Positions 50,410 to 60,105 of a stretch of DNA of 64,000 bases are shown here, piece after piece (positions within the stretch are counted from its first letter, which is position 1; each line of letters opens with the position of its first letter). A program made the position numbers and the translations under genes. The notes under the pieces are model-generated. The model saw only the letters and a list, made by a program, of their open reading frames with translations, was not told the origin of the DNA and did not search any database. Source of the DNA: CAZJHX01 sp964545715 (lineage in GTDB: Bacteria; Myxococcota_A; UBA9042; GCA-2863065); the NCBI GenBank assembly GCA_964545715.1, contig CAZJHX010000016.1, positions 1 to 64,000 of the forward strand, in the 5' to 3' direction.

Positions 50410-51273
50410 TTATTGCTTTGCCAGCGCCCGCAGGGGAACGACTTTGGACATCGCCTCATTCAGCGAGCCCATGCGATAGCCCTGCAGGTCCAACGTGACA
50501 TACAGGAAGCCCTGCGCCCGCATGTGCGCCACAACCGCCTCGCGCAAGCCGGGCTCGTTCACCAGCCGGGCCAGCTCGTCAGGGGCGACCTCGATGCGCA
50601 CGATGTCGTCGTGAAAGCGGCACCGCATCTGATGGAACTGCCTGTCGCGCAGAAACTGCTCGCAGCTGGCGATGCGGTTCAGGCGCTCGGCCGTGATCTC
50701 GGTGCCGTACGGGAACCGCGATCCCAGGCACGCAAACGCGGCTTTGCGGGCCGTGCGCAACTCCAGACGGTCACTGGCGCGCCGTATGTCGTCCTTGGTC
50801 ATGCCCGCCTCGATCAGGGGCGAGCGCACCTTATGCTCGTGGGCGGCCTGACGTCCCGGCCGATAGTCGCCCAGGTCATCGACGTTGCAGCCGTCCGCCA
50901 CCCACGCGATGCCCAGCTGGTCGGCCTTGGCCGTGCAGATCGAGTAGAGCTCGGTCTTGCAGAAGTAGCAGCGGTTGGTTGGGTTGGTGCGATACCCCTC
51001 GATCTCCAGCTCGTTGGAGTCGACCAGCAGGTGCCGCGCGCCCAGGTCCCGCGCCAGCGCCCGCGCCTCGTCGTACTCAGCCTCGGGCAGGGTCCCCGAC
51101 ACGGCCGTCAGCGCAGTGCAGCGGTCGCCCAGCACGTCCAGCGCTTCGGCCAGCAGGTACGTCGAGTCGACGCCGCCGCTGAAGGCCACCACCACCGTCT
51201 CCATGTCACTGAGGATCTGCCGCAGGCGCTCGATGCGCTCGTCCAGCGTGTCGATGGGTTCTAGACTGCTCAC
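50410..51273 (-). CDS. larE: LarE-type ATP-dependent sacrificial sulfur transferase
   Basis: Supplies sulfur for the nickel-pincer cofactor of lactate racemase-type enzymes, usually by giving up its own Cys sulfur. The 287-residue protein has the PP-loop FSGGVDSTYL (residues about 31-40), TGTLPEAEYDEARALA region, NRCYFCKTELYS, and KAAFACLGSRFPYG. The last corresponds to P-C-L-x-S-R in LarE, including the sacrificial Cys. Start GTG 51273. LarB, LarC and LarA are not in the window, so the cofactor's other enzymes must be elsewhere or the protein serves another thiolation. Confidence 0.85.
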   Translation of the reverse strand: MSSLEPIDTLDERIERLRQILSDMETVVVAFSGGVDSTYLLAEALDVLGDRCTALTAVSGTLPEAEYDEARALARDLGARHLLVDSNELEIEGYRTNPTNRCYFCKTELYSICTAKADQLGIAWVADGCNVDDLGDYRPGRQAAHEHKVRSPLIEAGMTKDDIRRASDRLELRTARKAAFACLGSRFPYGTEITAERLNRIASCEQFLRDRQFHQMRCRFHDDIVRIEVAPDELARLVNEPGLREAVVAHMRAQGFLYVTLDLQGYRMGSLNEAMSKVVPLRALAKQ

Positions 51274-51298
51274 CGGAAGGACCTTAACAGGCGGGTCG

Positions 51299-53629
51299 CT
51301 ATTTTGTCATGTCCTGAAAGACCGTAACCGTCTTGCCGGCCCTGATTCTGAACGGCTTCCGCTTGGTCTTGCCGGCTTGCGAGAACATCGCCACGTAGCG
51401 CCCGCTCATCAACTCCATGCTGCAGTTTGTGGTGCAGCTCTTCCCTTTTACGGTGACCTTGGCCCACGGCTTGGCTTTGAACCTCACCTTGCCGGGCCCG
51501 CGCGCCTCGGTGGGCTTGCGCTTGAGCGTGTAGGCCTTCTGGAACTGCGACGCCGTGATGCGCAGCCGGTCGGTCTGCGCGACGTGCGACGGCGCGGACA
51601 CCACGATGCTGACGTCCTCGCCGACCTTGTAACCCTGAATCTTGAAGACGCCGGGCGACATCATGGGCTGCATCTGTCCGTTGATCAGCAGTTTGGCTGT
51701 TGTCGGGGTCACCGTGAACTCCAGCACCGCCAGCGCCGCGGCGACCTCCACGATCTTCTTCTCGGTCAGCGGCACGTCGACGGCCTTGGCGGCCGAGTCG
51801 ACCTTCACCGTCTTGACGATCTGCTTGTACTCCGGGTGCGTGACGATGACCGCAAGCTCGTCGCCGACGTTGGCCTCGATCTCCAGGCGGCCCGTGCCCT
51901 TCTGGCCGCGCACCTGGATGACGGCATCCGCCGGGATCGCCGTGAACACGACCTTGGCCTTGCCGGGCAGCGCGTCGCCAGTGGAGGCCGCGCCTGTGGT
52001 CTCACCGCCGGTGTCGGCCGCCGCGGTGTCGCCTGTGGTCTCGCTGCCTGTGGTCTCGCCGCCTGTGGTCTCGCTGCCTGTGGTCTCGCCGCCCGTGGTG
52101 TCGCCGCCGGTGGCCTCGGCTGTAGTCGCGTCGCCGGTGGTCGGGTCGTCGCCGGTCGCCGCCGCCCCGGTGGTCTCGGCCGCGCCGGTATCGGTGGCTT
52201 CAGCGGTGGTCTGCCCACCCTGCCCGGATGTGGTGCCGTTGCTGTCGGTGCCCGGCGGCGGATCGGACGCCGTGGTCTGCTCTCCGACGCCCGTCGTCGA
52301 CGAGGTCGCCTGCGCCACCCCGGTTGTGGTCCCGTCGCTGTTGGACGCGGCGGGCTTGTCGGGCGTCTGCATGAACCACCACGCGCCGCCCCCGATCAGC
52401 CCCAGGACCAAAAGCGCCATGACGGCATACAGCCCGCCTTTGCTCTTGGTGCCCTCTTTTTGCAGTCCGGTCGCCGATGGGTCCACGGCCACAGTCGCGT
52501 CCGAGTTGAGCAGCGCCTGGGCCTTGGCGACGTCGATCGCCATCGTCTTGGCTTCGTTGGCCGAGACCTGCGGGTTGCTCTGGCTGGAGAGGGTGCGCGG
52601 CATCGCGGTCTGGGACGCGCTACGGTTGGCCCGCGCCATCTCGCCGGCGGTCAGGGCCTGTGTCTTCTGGTCGGCCTGCTGCATCTCGCGCAGGGCGGCG
52701 ATGTCCTCAGCAAACATGGACCGCATGAACGGGCCCAGCTCGGCGGCGTCGCGATCCTCGACGTTGGTGTAGAACCACTTCTCCAGCTCGCGCTGCAGGC
52801 CTTTGCAGTCGTCCTGGCGGTCGTCGCGATCCTTGGACAGGCACTTCAGGATGATCTCGTCGATCTCGGGCGGCACGTCCGCGTTCAGCGAGGACGGCGG
52901 CGGCACATCGGCCTTCAGCACATTGCTCAAGGTCTCGAAGTCGCTCTCGCCCGCGAACAGACGCTTGTGCGTCAGCATCTCCCAGAACATGACGCCGACC
53001 GCGAACATATCGCTGCGCGGGTCCAGGTTCTTGCCGCGCGCCTGCTCGGGCGACATATAGGCGCACTTGCCTTTGACGGTGCCGGCCCGCGTCTTGGTCG
53101 AGCGCGCCGCGGCCTTGGCGATGCCGAAGTCCATGACCTTGCACGCGCCGCCGTACGACACCATTACGTTATGCGGCGAGACGTCGCGGTGAATGATGTT
53201 CAGCGGCTCGCCGCGCGTGGACTTCGTATGTGCGTAGTGCAGCCCCTTGCAGGTCTCCATGATCACGTGCACGCACTGCGGGACGGTCATGGGGTTGCCG
53301 TCTTTGACGCCCTGGTCCATCAGGCGCTTGAGGTCCTTGCCCTCGATGTACTCCATGGCGATGTAGTACGTGTCTTCGCACAGGTCGAAGTCATAAATCT
53401 GAACAATATTGGGGTGGTTCAGGCTGCTGGAGACCTTGGCTTCGTCGATGAACATCGTCACGAACGCCTCATCCTCCGTGTAATGCGGCAGGATGCGCTT
53501 GATGACGACTTCCTTCTCGAACCCCTCAGCGCCAATTGTCTTAGCGCGGAAGATCTCGGCCATACCACCGAGCGCGATCTTGTTCAGAAGGATGTACTTG
53601 CCGAAGGGCTGTGGGAGCTTACTCGCCAT
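51299..53629 (-). CDS. Membrane Ser/Thr protein kinase with PEGA-type sensor tail
   Basis: A 776-residue kinase. ATG 53629 (ASKLPQPFGKYILLNKIALG) is chosen over the upstream frame because AAAGGT lies just before it and the N-terminus fits the family. Motifs are ALGGMAEIF, VVIKRILP, IIHRDVSPHNVMV and KVMDFGIAKAA, then YMSPEQARG. After about 100 residues of linker a membrane helix (YAVMALLVLGLIGGGAWWFM, near 400) leads to a Thr/Gly/Glu-rich spacer of pentapeptide repeats. The last 230 residues contain beta-domains of the PEGA class (VFTAIPADAVIQVRGQKGTG; KVRFKAKPWAKVTVKGKSC). No phosphatase gene is nearby. Confidence 0.9.
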   Translation of the reverse strand: MASKLPQPFGKYILLNKIALGGMAEIFRAKTIGAEGFEKEVVIKRILPHYTEDEAFVTMFIDEAKVSSSLNHPNIVQIYDFDLCEDTYYIAMEYIEGKDLKRLMDQGVKDGNPMTVPQCVHVIMETCKGLHYAHTKSTRGEPLNIIHRDVSPHNVMVSYGGACKVMDFGIAKAAARSTKTRAGTVKGKCAYMSPEQARGKNLDPRSDMFAVGVMFWEMLTHKRLFAGESDFETLSNVLKADVPPPSSLNADVPPEIDEIILKCLSKDRDDRQDDCKGLQRELEKWFYTNVEDRDAAELGPFMRSMFAEDIAALREMQQADQKTQALTAGEMARANRSASQTAMPRTLSSQSNPQVSANEAKTMAIDVAKAQALLNSDATVAVDPSATGLQKEGTKSKGGLYAVMALLVLGLIGGGAWWFMQTPDKPAASNSDGTTTGVAQATSSTTGVGEQTTASDPPPGTDSNGTTSGQGGQTTAEATDTGAAETTGAAATGDDPTTGDATTAEATGGDTTGGETTGSETTGGETTGSETTGDTAAADTGGETTGAASTGDALPGKAKVVFTAIPADAVIQVRGQKGTGRLEIEANVGDELAVIVTHPEYKQIVKTVKVDSAAKAVDVPLTEKKIVEVAAALAVLEFTVTPTTAKLLINGQMQPMMSPGVFKIQGYKVGEDVSIVVSAPSHVAQTDRLRITASQFQKAYTLKRKPTEARGPGKVRFKAKPWAKVTVKGKSCTTNCSMELMSGRYVAMFSQAGKTKRKPFRIRAGKTVTVFQDMTK
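52034..52108 (-). repeat. 15-bp repeats coding for the T-T-G-[GS]-E spacer of the kinase
   Basis: Five consecutive copies of a 15-base unit (plus strand TGTGGTCTCGCYGCC, last copy CGTGGTGTCGCCGCC) span 52034-52108. They encode the pentapeptide spacer TTGSE/TTGGE between membrane helix and PEGA region. Repeat number could vary without shifting the frame. Confidence 0.8.
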
Positions 53630-53710
53630 GGGTACCTTTCGATGGCATGCTAGCACACGCGTTTCAACACGCAAGTACGTGACCCCCCTCTCTACAATGG
53701 AGTTTTCGAA

Positions 53711-55036
53711 GTGTACGACGCGTGGTTCACCTGCTTCGCCGGCTGCGATTTCAGGGCGCCGTTAACAGAGGTGATTTATCGCTGCCCGACGTGTGGCAGC
53801 CTGCTCGATGTCGCCCACGATGTGGACGCCCTCTCTGCGCGCTCAGCGGCCGGCTGGATGAAGCTCTTCGACGAGCGCTGGATGCGCTCCAAGTGGCCCT
53901 TCGGCTCCGGAATCTGGGGCAAGAAGGAGTGGGTCTATCCCGGCATCGACGACGACAACATCGTCAGCTTCGCCGAGGGCGGCACCAACCTGATGTGGGC
54001 CGAGCGCCTGGGCCGCGACCTGGGTGTGCCCGATCTCTGGGTCAAGATGTGCGGCAACACGCACACCGGGTCCTTCAAGGATCTCGGCATGACAGTTCTG
54101 GTCTCGGCGGTGCGCCAGATGATCGCCTCCGGCCGTCAAATCAAGGCCGTGGCGTGCGCGTCGACGGGCGATACCAGCGCCGCCCTGTCGGCGTATTGCG
54201 CGTCTGCCAACCTGCCGTGCGTCGTGTTTTTGCCGGCCAACAAGATCAGCCCCGCCCAGCTGGTCCAGCCCATGGCCAACGGCGCCATCGTGGCCAGCCT
54301 GGACACCGACTTCGACGGCTGCATGAAGATCGTGCAGGAGGTGACCGCTCAGGGCGACATCTACCTGGCCAACTCCATGAACTCGCTGCGGATCGAGGGG
54401 CAGAAGACCATCAGTGTCGAGATCGTCCAGCAGTTCGACTGGGAGGTGCCAGACTTCGTCGTCCTGCCCGGCGGCAACCTGGGCAACGTGTACGCCTTCG
54501 CCAAGGGCTTTCTGCTCATGCGCGACCTCGGGCTGATCTCGCGGCTGCCGCGGCTGGTCGTCGCGCAGGCTCACTCTGCCAACCCCCTGTATCTCGCCTA
54601 CAAAAACGGCTGGGACACCTACCAGCCCAAGGCAGCGGCGCCGACCGTGGCCAGCGCCATCCAGATCGGCGCTCCCGTCAGCATTCATCGCGCGATTCGG
54701 GCGCTAAAGCTGTTTGACGGCATCGTCGAGGAGGCGACCGAGGACGAGCTTATGAACGCGGTCGGTCGCGCCGATCGCACCGGCATGTTCGCCTGCCCGC
54801 ACACGGGTGTGGCGCTGGCGGCGCTGGAGAAGCTGATCAACGCGGGCACGATTCGGTCGGATCACCGCGTGATCGTGGTCAGCACCGCGCACGGCCTGAA
54901 GTTCGCCGGCGTCAAAACGCGCTACCACGAGGATGCGCTCGAGGGCGTGACCCCACGCTATCGCAACCTGCCGCTGGAGCTGCCGGCGGATGCAGGCCTC
55001 GTTCGCGAGGCGCTGGACAAAGCGATGGCTGGATGA
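53711..55036 (+). CDS. thrC: Threonine synthase
   Basis: Converts O-phosphohomoserine to threonine using PLP. The 441-residue protein has the PLP-lysine motif NTHTGSFKDLGM, the phosphate loop VVLPGGNLGNVYAF, and STGDTSAALSAYCASANLP. The N-terminal Cys-rich zinc ribbon (FTCFAGCDFRAPL, CPTCGSLL) is a feature of some PLP-dependent fold II enzymes. It starts at GTG 53711; a TACAAT at 53693-53698 could be its -10. A four-base ATGA overlap links it to the GH81 gene. It is divergent from the kinase gene. Confidence 0.92.
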   Translation: MYDAWFTCFAGCDFRAPLTEVIYRCPTCGSLLDVAHDVDALSARSAAGWMKLFDERWMRSKWPFGSGIWGKKEWVYPGIDDDNIVSFAEGGTNLMWAERLGRDLGVPDLWVKMCGNTHTGSFKDLGMTVLVSAVRQMIASGRQIKAVACASTGDTSAALSAYCASANLPCVVFLPANKISPAQLVQPMANGAIVASLDTDFDGCMKIVQEVTAQGDIYLANSMNSLRIEGQKTISVEIVQQFDWEVPDFVVLPGGNLGNVYAFAKGFLLMRDLGLISRLPRLVVAQAHSANPLYLAYKNGWDTYQPKAAAPTVASAIQIGAPVSIHRAIRALKLFDGIVEEATEDELMNAVGRADRTGMFACPHTGVALAALEKLINAGTIRSDHRVIVVSTAHGLKFAGVKTRYHEDALEGVTPRYRNLPLELPADAGLVREALDKAMAG

Positions 55037-57315
55037 CCGTCCGCGGGGCTCTGCTGGTGTGCGTCGCTGTCGGCTGTGCCAGCACGGTCACGGACGATCC
55101 GGCCGCGTCGGACACAGTCGATGTCGTCGTGCCGGTCGATAACGGCGGCGCTCTGGACGTGGACGGCGTCGACATCGTCGCCCCGGATGCGGGTCCGCCT
55201 CCCACCGACGCCTCAGTCGAGGATGTGGCTGCCGAGGACGTCGCGGTCCCGGATGCGGGGCCCGACGACATCGGGCCGGTGGACGTCCCGGATGCCGTCG
55301 TGGCTGACGCCGGCCAGCCTGATGCCGCGCAGCCGGATGTCGTCGATCCGCCCCCCAAGCCGTGGGCGCCGGCGGGTCCGCTCGACACCGAGCCGCCCCC
55401 GTTTGCCGCGCAGCCGCATACGCTGTCGCCCACCCCTCTTTGGGGGGCGTTGGAGGCGCCGTATCCGACCAACGCGTGGTGGCAGAACGTCGTGCTGGGC
55501 GGTGGCGGCAACCCCATAAACGCCCTGCCTTACCTGCTCAAAGTCCTGAGCACCGGCCTGACCATGAGTCACGGCGCGCCTGTGATCCAGCCCACGGTGG
55601 TCTACAACGCGTTTGTCGCCAACCTGCGGCTGGGCGCGGTTACCGACCTGACGGGGCATAGCGTTGTCGCGCACGACGCCCTGTCGGTGACGGTGACCTG
55701 GAGCGCGGCCGAGGGCACGATGACGGCGCCGCTGGTGCGCGGTATGCCGTATGTGACCATGGTCTACAGCAACGTGACCCCGGTGGTCGCAACCGGGCAC
55801 GCCATTTTGGCGGTCAACGGACAGGGGGGCCCGGCGGAGGTGAGCGGCGACAAGTTCACCATCGAGCTGAACAACGGCCAGGTGTGGGCTGTGTACGCAA
55901 ATCCGCCGATCACCCTGAGCACCAGCATCTCGTCGGCCGCGGCGAGCGCTCCGTTCACCGGCACCTTGCGCGCCGCGCTTCTGACCGGCGATGCGGCATA
56001 CGAGGCGGCGCTGGACGCACACAAGAAGCGCATTCCGCTGGGCGGAGCGGTGGCGCTCGGCACGGTTGGTGACGAGGGGACGATCGAGCTGCAGTGGCAG
56101 GCGCAGGGCGACGGCGATCTGCTGATGATGACGCTGCCGCATCATCGCGACATGATGCCGGCGCCCTCCCAGCCGGCGGTAAAGCTCGGCACCCTCAAAG
56201 GCCTGATGGTCGGCACCACCGGGGACTGGACCCTGACGCTGCCGCTTGCCGACATCGCATGGGACGCGCCGGCCGGCATCGATCCGCAGCACCTCGAGGC
56301 GATCGAGGCTGCGCTGCCCGCGGACGCCGACTGGAAGCCGGACTCGTGGGACCCATATTTCTTCGGCAAGGACGTCGCTCGGCTGGGGCGAGTGGCGCTG
56401 ATCGCCGACGAGGTGGGCGACGCGGCCTCGGCTGCGAAGGCGCGCGAGACGATCAAGGCAACCCTGACCCCGTGGCTGGACGGTAGCGGCGGCAAGTTGG
56501 CGTATGACAGCACCTGGGGCGGGGTCTGCTCGACCAGCGGCATGGCAGACGCCGGCGCTGACTTCGGCAACGGCTGGTACAACGACCACCACTTCCACTG
56601 GGGCTATCACATCTATGCGGCGGCGGCGGTCGCGAAGGCCGACCCGGACTGGCTCGCCGCTCACCACCACCAGGTGCTGGCGCTGATTCGCGATATCGCC
56701 AACCCGACCGCAGACGATCCCCACTTCACGCCATTTCGCCACATGGACTGGTTCGTCGGGCACTCCTGGGCGGCGGGTCTCTTCGCGTTTGGCGACTCGC
56801 GCAATCAAGAGTCGACCAGCGAGGCCGTCAACGCGTATTACGCCGTTCATCTATACGGTCTGGCGGCGGACGACCCGGACATCGCCAATCTGGGGCGTTT
56901 GATGTGTGCCGCGGAGATCGCGTCCGCCCAGAAATATTGGCAGATCGACAGTGGTGACGGCATTTACCCCGAGCCTTTCGCATCCAATAAAGTCGTTGGG
57001 GTGCTCTGGTCCACCAAAGTCGACTACGCCACCTTCTTTGGCAATGAAGCGCACAAGATTCACGGCATTCAGCTGCTGCCGTTTACGCCGATCAGCGAGG
57101 CGCTCCTGGAGCCCGGCTGGGTGACGGAGCAGTATCCGGTAGTCAGCCAGGACCTGGGGTCGCCGCTGCTGGCCGAGGGGTGGAAGGGCTTCATCTACAT
57201 GGAGCACGCCGTCGTGGACGCGGCCGCCGCCTGGGAGGAGGCGCAGACCCTCAAGGCCTTCGACGATGGAAACACCCTGACCAACACGCTGTACTGGATC
57301 GCGACGCGGCCCTGA
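55033..57315 (+). CDS. Glycoside hydrolase family 81 lipoprotein (endo-1,3-beta-glucanase)
   Basis: A 760-residue secreted lipoprotein that should cut beta-1,3-glucan, the main glucan of fungal walls. The signal peptide ends LLVCVAVGCAS; a roughly 100-residue Asp/Val/Ala-rich spacer (DVAAEDVAVPDAGPDDIG) follows. GH81 blocks are YPTNAWWQNVVLG, GNGWYNDHHFHWGYHIYAAA (Asp518, likely acid) and SRNQESTSEAVNAYYA (Glu593 and Glu597, likely base). The family length is usual. The ATGA overlap with thrC is unexpected given the unrelated functions. Fungal prey or plant debris as substrate fits a predatory/saprophytic lifestyle, as inference. Confidence 0.9.
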   Translation: MTVRGALLVCVAVGCASTVTDDPAASDTVDVVVPVDNGGALDVDGVDIVAPDAGPPPTDASVEDVAAEDVAVPDAGPDDIGPVDVPDAVVADAGQPDAAQPDVVDPPPKPWAPAGPLDTEPPPFAAQPHTLSPTPLWGALEAPYPTNAWWQNVVLGGGGNPINALPYLLKVLSTGLTMSHGAPVIQPTVVYNAFVANLRLGAVTDLTGHSVVAHDALSVTVTWSAAEGTMTAPLVRGMPYVTMVYSNVTPVVATGHAILAVNGQGGPAEVSGDKFTIELNNGQVWAVYANPPITLSTSISSAAASAPFTGTLRAALLTGDAAYEAALDAHKKRIPLGGAVALGTVGDEGTIELQWQAQGDGDLLMMTLPHHRDMMPAPSQPAVKLGTLKGLMVGTTGDWTLTLPLADIAWDAPAGIDPQHLEAIEAALPADADWKPDSWDPYFFGKDVARLGRVALIADEVGDAASAAKARETIKATLTPWLDGSGGKLAYDSTWGGVCSTSGMADAGADFGNGWYNDHHFHWGYHIYAAAAVAKADPDWLAAHHHQVLALIRDIANPTADDPHFTPFRHMDWFVGHSWAAGLFAFGDSRNQESTSEAVNAYYAVHLYGLAADDPDIANLGRLMCAAEIASAQKYWQIDSGDGIYPEPFASNKVVGVLWSTKVDYATFFGNEAHKIHGIQLLPFTPISEALLEPGWVTEQYPVVSQDLGSPLLAEGWKGFIYMEHAVVDAAAAWEEAQTLKAFDDGNTLTNTLYWIATRP

Positions 57316-57449
57316 CACCCGCGAGGTCTGTCCCGCATTGAGCCACCGCTGTCTCACCCTGATACTGGGCGTTGAGGCGCCTTCGTGCGACGACGAGAGA
57401 GCAGTGCGCTGTTTTGAGCCCTGGCATGCGGCTTGCCCCAAGTCCGGCC

Positions 57450-58280
57450 ATGCGAGAGCGAACAAAAACAAAGGAGATGGGACGAGGCGCGGCGGCGGAG
57501 CGCCCTGACGAGGTTGCCGACATGCTCGAAAAGCTGCAGTCGACGGGGAGCGCGGTGGAGCAGTTCACAAGGCTGGCCGCCATGGGGCAGCTGGCTGGCG
57601 GGATCGCCCATGATTTCAACAACCTGCTAATGATCATCATCGGCACCGCCGACATGATGCGCGAGGACCTGCCGGCCGATCATCCCTCAGCGGCGGATGT
57701 GGCCAGCATCAGCTCCGCCGCGGGCCGTGCGGCGACGTTGGTTCGCCAGCTGTCCGCGTTTGGGCGCCCGCGCCCGGGAGAGACCGAGCGGCTGGATCCC
57801 AACGCGATCATGAGGGACCTCTCGTCGCTGTTGGAGCGGACGCTCGGCGACGACGTGGAGGTTGTTTGTGAGCTGGGTGACGACGTGTCCGCCATTGTAG
57901 TGAATCGGTCCCAGGTCGAGCAGATCGTCTTGAACCTGGCTGTCAACTCGCGGCACGCCATGCCGCACGGCGGCCGGCTGACGATACGCACGACCAACGT
58001 CGTTTTGAGTGAACAGGTTGACGGGGCCGCCGGACCGTACGTGCGAGTCTCCGTCACGGATACCGGCGTGGGCATGCCGCCTGACGTTGCGGCGCGCGTG
58101 TTCGAGCCGTTCTTCACCACCCGTGATGTGGGACAGGGCACCGGCATGGGGCTGGCCATGGTCCACGGCCTGATGCGCGGTTGCGGTGGCCTGGTTCGAC
58201 TCGAAACACGGGTCGGGGCGGGGGCTGCTTTCCACCTCTTCTTCCCCCGGCTCGCCCGCGATTCTCGATCGATGAGGTGA
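57450..58280 (+). CDS. Soluble histidine kinase
   Basis: About 276 residues. HisKA motif LAGGIAHDFNNLLMIIIGTAD (His54 with this start) is the variant H-D-F-N-N-L-L type common in soil-bacterial hybrid systems. HATPase motifs are LNLAVNSRHAMPHGG, VTDTGVGMP, FEPFFTTRDVGQGTGMGLAMV. There is no membrane segment or sensory domain, so the input probably comes from a partner protein or a short N-terminal coil. Starts at TTG 57372, ATG 57426, 57450, 57477 and 57522 are all possible; 57450 is a compromise. No response-regulator gene is adjacent. Confidence 0.8.
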   Translation: MRERTKTKEMGRGAAAERPDEVADMLEKLQSTGSAVEQFTRLAAMGQLAGGIAHDFNNLLMIIIGTADMMREDLPADHPSAADVASISSAAGRAATLVRQLSAFGRPRPGETERLDPNAIMRDLSSLLERTLGDDVEVVCELGDDVSAIVVNRSQVEQIVLNLAVNSRHAMPHGGRLTIRTTNVVLSEQVDGAAGPYVRVSVTDTGVGMPPDVAARVFEPFFTTRDVGQGTGMGLAMVHGLMRGCGGLVRLETRVGAGAAFHLFFPRLARDSRSMR

Positions 58281-58296
58281 TAGGCTGTGCGCCGCC

Positions 58297-60105
58297 GTGA
58301 CCACCGCAGCGCCCCGACTCCACAGCCACTCTCAGTACGTCACCATGCGCGACGGTGTACGGCTCGCCGTAGATGTGCACGCGCCGCAGGGCGGACGCGC
58401 CCCGACCATCTTGCATATGACCCGCTACTTTCGGTCGGTCGCCATGCGCCGCTTCACGCGGTGGATTCCGCTCGGGCCGGCGATGGACTCGGACTGGGAG
58501 ACCCGAAAGCGGTTTCTGGCAGCCGGCTACGCCTGGGTGGACGTATGCGTGCGCGGCTCCGGCGCCTCTTTCGGCACCCGGCCGTGCCCGTGGTCGGCCT
58601 CGGAGATCGACGACAGCTTTGATCTGGTGGAGTGGATCGCGGCACAGCCCTGGTCCGACGGACAGGTCGGCGCCACCGGCATCTCGTATGCAGGCACGTC
58701 CGCCGAGCTGCTCGGATCCCTTGGACATCCGGCCGTGAAGGCCATCGCGCCGCGCTTCTCCTGCTTCGACGTGTATCCCGATGTCGCCTTTCCCGGAGGC
58801 CTTCATCTGCACTGGTTCACCAGACAGTGGGGGCGGTTCAACGACCTGCTGGACAAGGGAGACATGGGCGGCGCGCTTGCGCTCAACGTGCGGCTGACCG
58901 CCCGCGGCTTAGCCGATCTGGGCGCTCGGCACCCGCTGCGGCTGGCCGACAATCGGGCGGTCCAGCGAGCGCTTCGACTGGCGGTGCGTGGCATCAGCGC
59001 GGGGGTGGCCCCGGCCGGCGGGGATCTTGCGGCTGCTCGGGCTGCTGTGGCCGATCATCTCGCCAACTACGACGTGCATGCGGGCGCCCTCAGCATCACG
59101 AGTCGCGATGACGTGGGCATCAGCGCGCAGCTGCCGGACGCGACCATTGACGTGTTCAGTCCTCACCTGCGCGCTGAGCGGCTCAAGGCGTCGGGCGCGG
59201 CGGTCCTCAACGTCTCGGGCTGGCAGGACGGCGGGTATGCGAACGCGGCCACCAAGCGACACGGCCATCTCGGTGGAGAGCGGAGTCAGCTGCTTATCGG
59301 TCCCTGGGATCACGGGGGCAGCCAGGACATCAGCGAGTTCAATCCCAACGGTACGACCGACTTTGACCATGCCGGCGAGCTGCTGGATTTTTTCGATGCG
59401 CATCTTCGCGGGCGACCACGGCGAGAGGCGGCGCGCGTGCGGTACTTCACGGTGGGCGCCGAGCGCTGGCGCGAGGCTTCGCAGTGGCCGCCAGAGTCGG
59501 TGCGGACCCGGACGCTGTACCTGGAGGCCGGACGGCAGCTCGCGCCGGTCGCTGCCGCGGAGGCGTCGACGGACACCTGGCGTGTGGACAATGACGCCAA
59601 CACCGGCCACCGCTCGCGCTGGAACAGCCTGCTTGGCCTTCGAACGCCGATCGGCGTCGGCGACTGTGCGGCTCGCTGCGAGCGCATGCTTTGCTACACG
59701 TCGGCGCCCTTGGAGCAGCCCCTGGAGGTGACCGGGCATCCCGTGATCGACCTCTGGCTGGCGGTCGCTACCCCGGACGCGGCCGTCTTTGCGTACCTGA
59801 TGGAGGTCGAGGCCGGGGGCCGGGTGCGCTACATCACCGAGGGCATGCTGCGGGCACGTCATCGCGCCGGAGGTCTCGGGAGGAGCTATCTAGGCGCCGA
59901 TGCCCGCCCGATGATCCCGGACGAGCCCGCCCGGCTACGGTTTCAACTGCTGCCGACGTCGTACGAGCTCAAGGCCGGCAGCCGGCTTCGCGTAGGGCTT
60001 GCGTCGAGCGATACGACCCACTTTGCGGCCATCGACGGCCCGGCCCGTTGGGATGTGCGCCGCGGCGGAGACCATGCGTCGTGCGTGGAGCTGCCGGTCA
60101 GCTGA
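58297..60105 (+). CDS. CocE/NonD-type (peptidase S15) alpha/beta-hydrolase
   Basis: A 602-residue esterase or acyl-peptidase-like enzyme. VTMRDGVRLAVDVHAP opens the alpha/beta-hydrolase fold; the nucleophile elbow is TGISYAGTSAE (Ser130). PWDHGGS near residue 340 supplies the His. The C-terminal jelly-roll domain (GHPVIDLWLAVATPDAAVFAYL...LRVGLASSD) typical of this family follows. The cocaine-esterase/X-prolyl peptidase relation gives no substrate. GTG 58297 lies 16 bases after the kinase gene. The last 8 bases overlap the convergent dnaK. Confidence 0.88.
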   Translation: MTTAAPRLHSHSQYVTMRDGVRLAVDVHAPQGGRAPTILHMTRYFRSVAMRRFTRWIPLGPAMDSDWETRKRFLAAGYAWVDVCVRGSGASFGTRPCPWSASEIDDSFDLVEWIAAQPWSDGQVGATGISYAGTSAELLGSLGHPAVKAIAPRFSCFDVYPDVAFPGGLHLHWFTRQWGRFNDLLDKGDMGGALALNVRLTARGLADLGARHPLRLADNRAVQRALRLAVRGISAGVAPAGGDLAAARAAVADHLANYDVHAGALSITSRDDVGISAQLPDATIDVFSPHLRAERLKASGAAVLNVSGWQDGGYANAATKRHGHLGGERSQLLIGPWDHGGSQDISEFNPNGTTDFDHAGELLDFFDAHLRGRPRREAARVRYFTVGAERWREASQWPPESVRTRTLYLEAGRQLAPVAAAEASTDTWRVDNDANTGHRSRWNSLLGLRTPIGVGDCAARCERMLCYTSAPLEQPLEVTGHPVIDLWLAVATPDAAVFAYLMEVEAGGRVRYITEGMLRARHRAGGLGRSYLGADARPMIPDEPARLRFQLLPTSYELKAGSRLRVGLASSDTTHFAAIDGPARWDVRRGGDHASCVELPVS

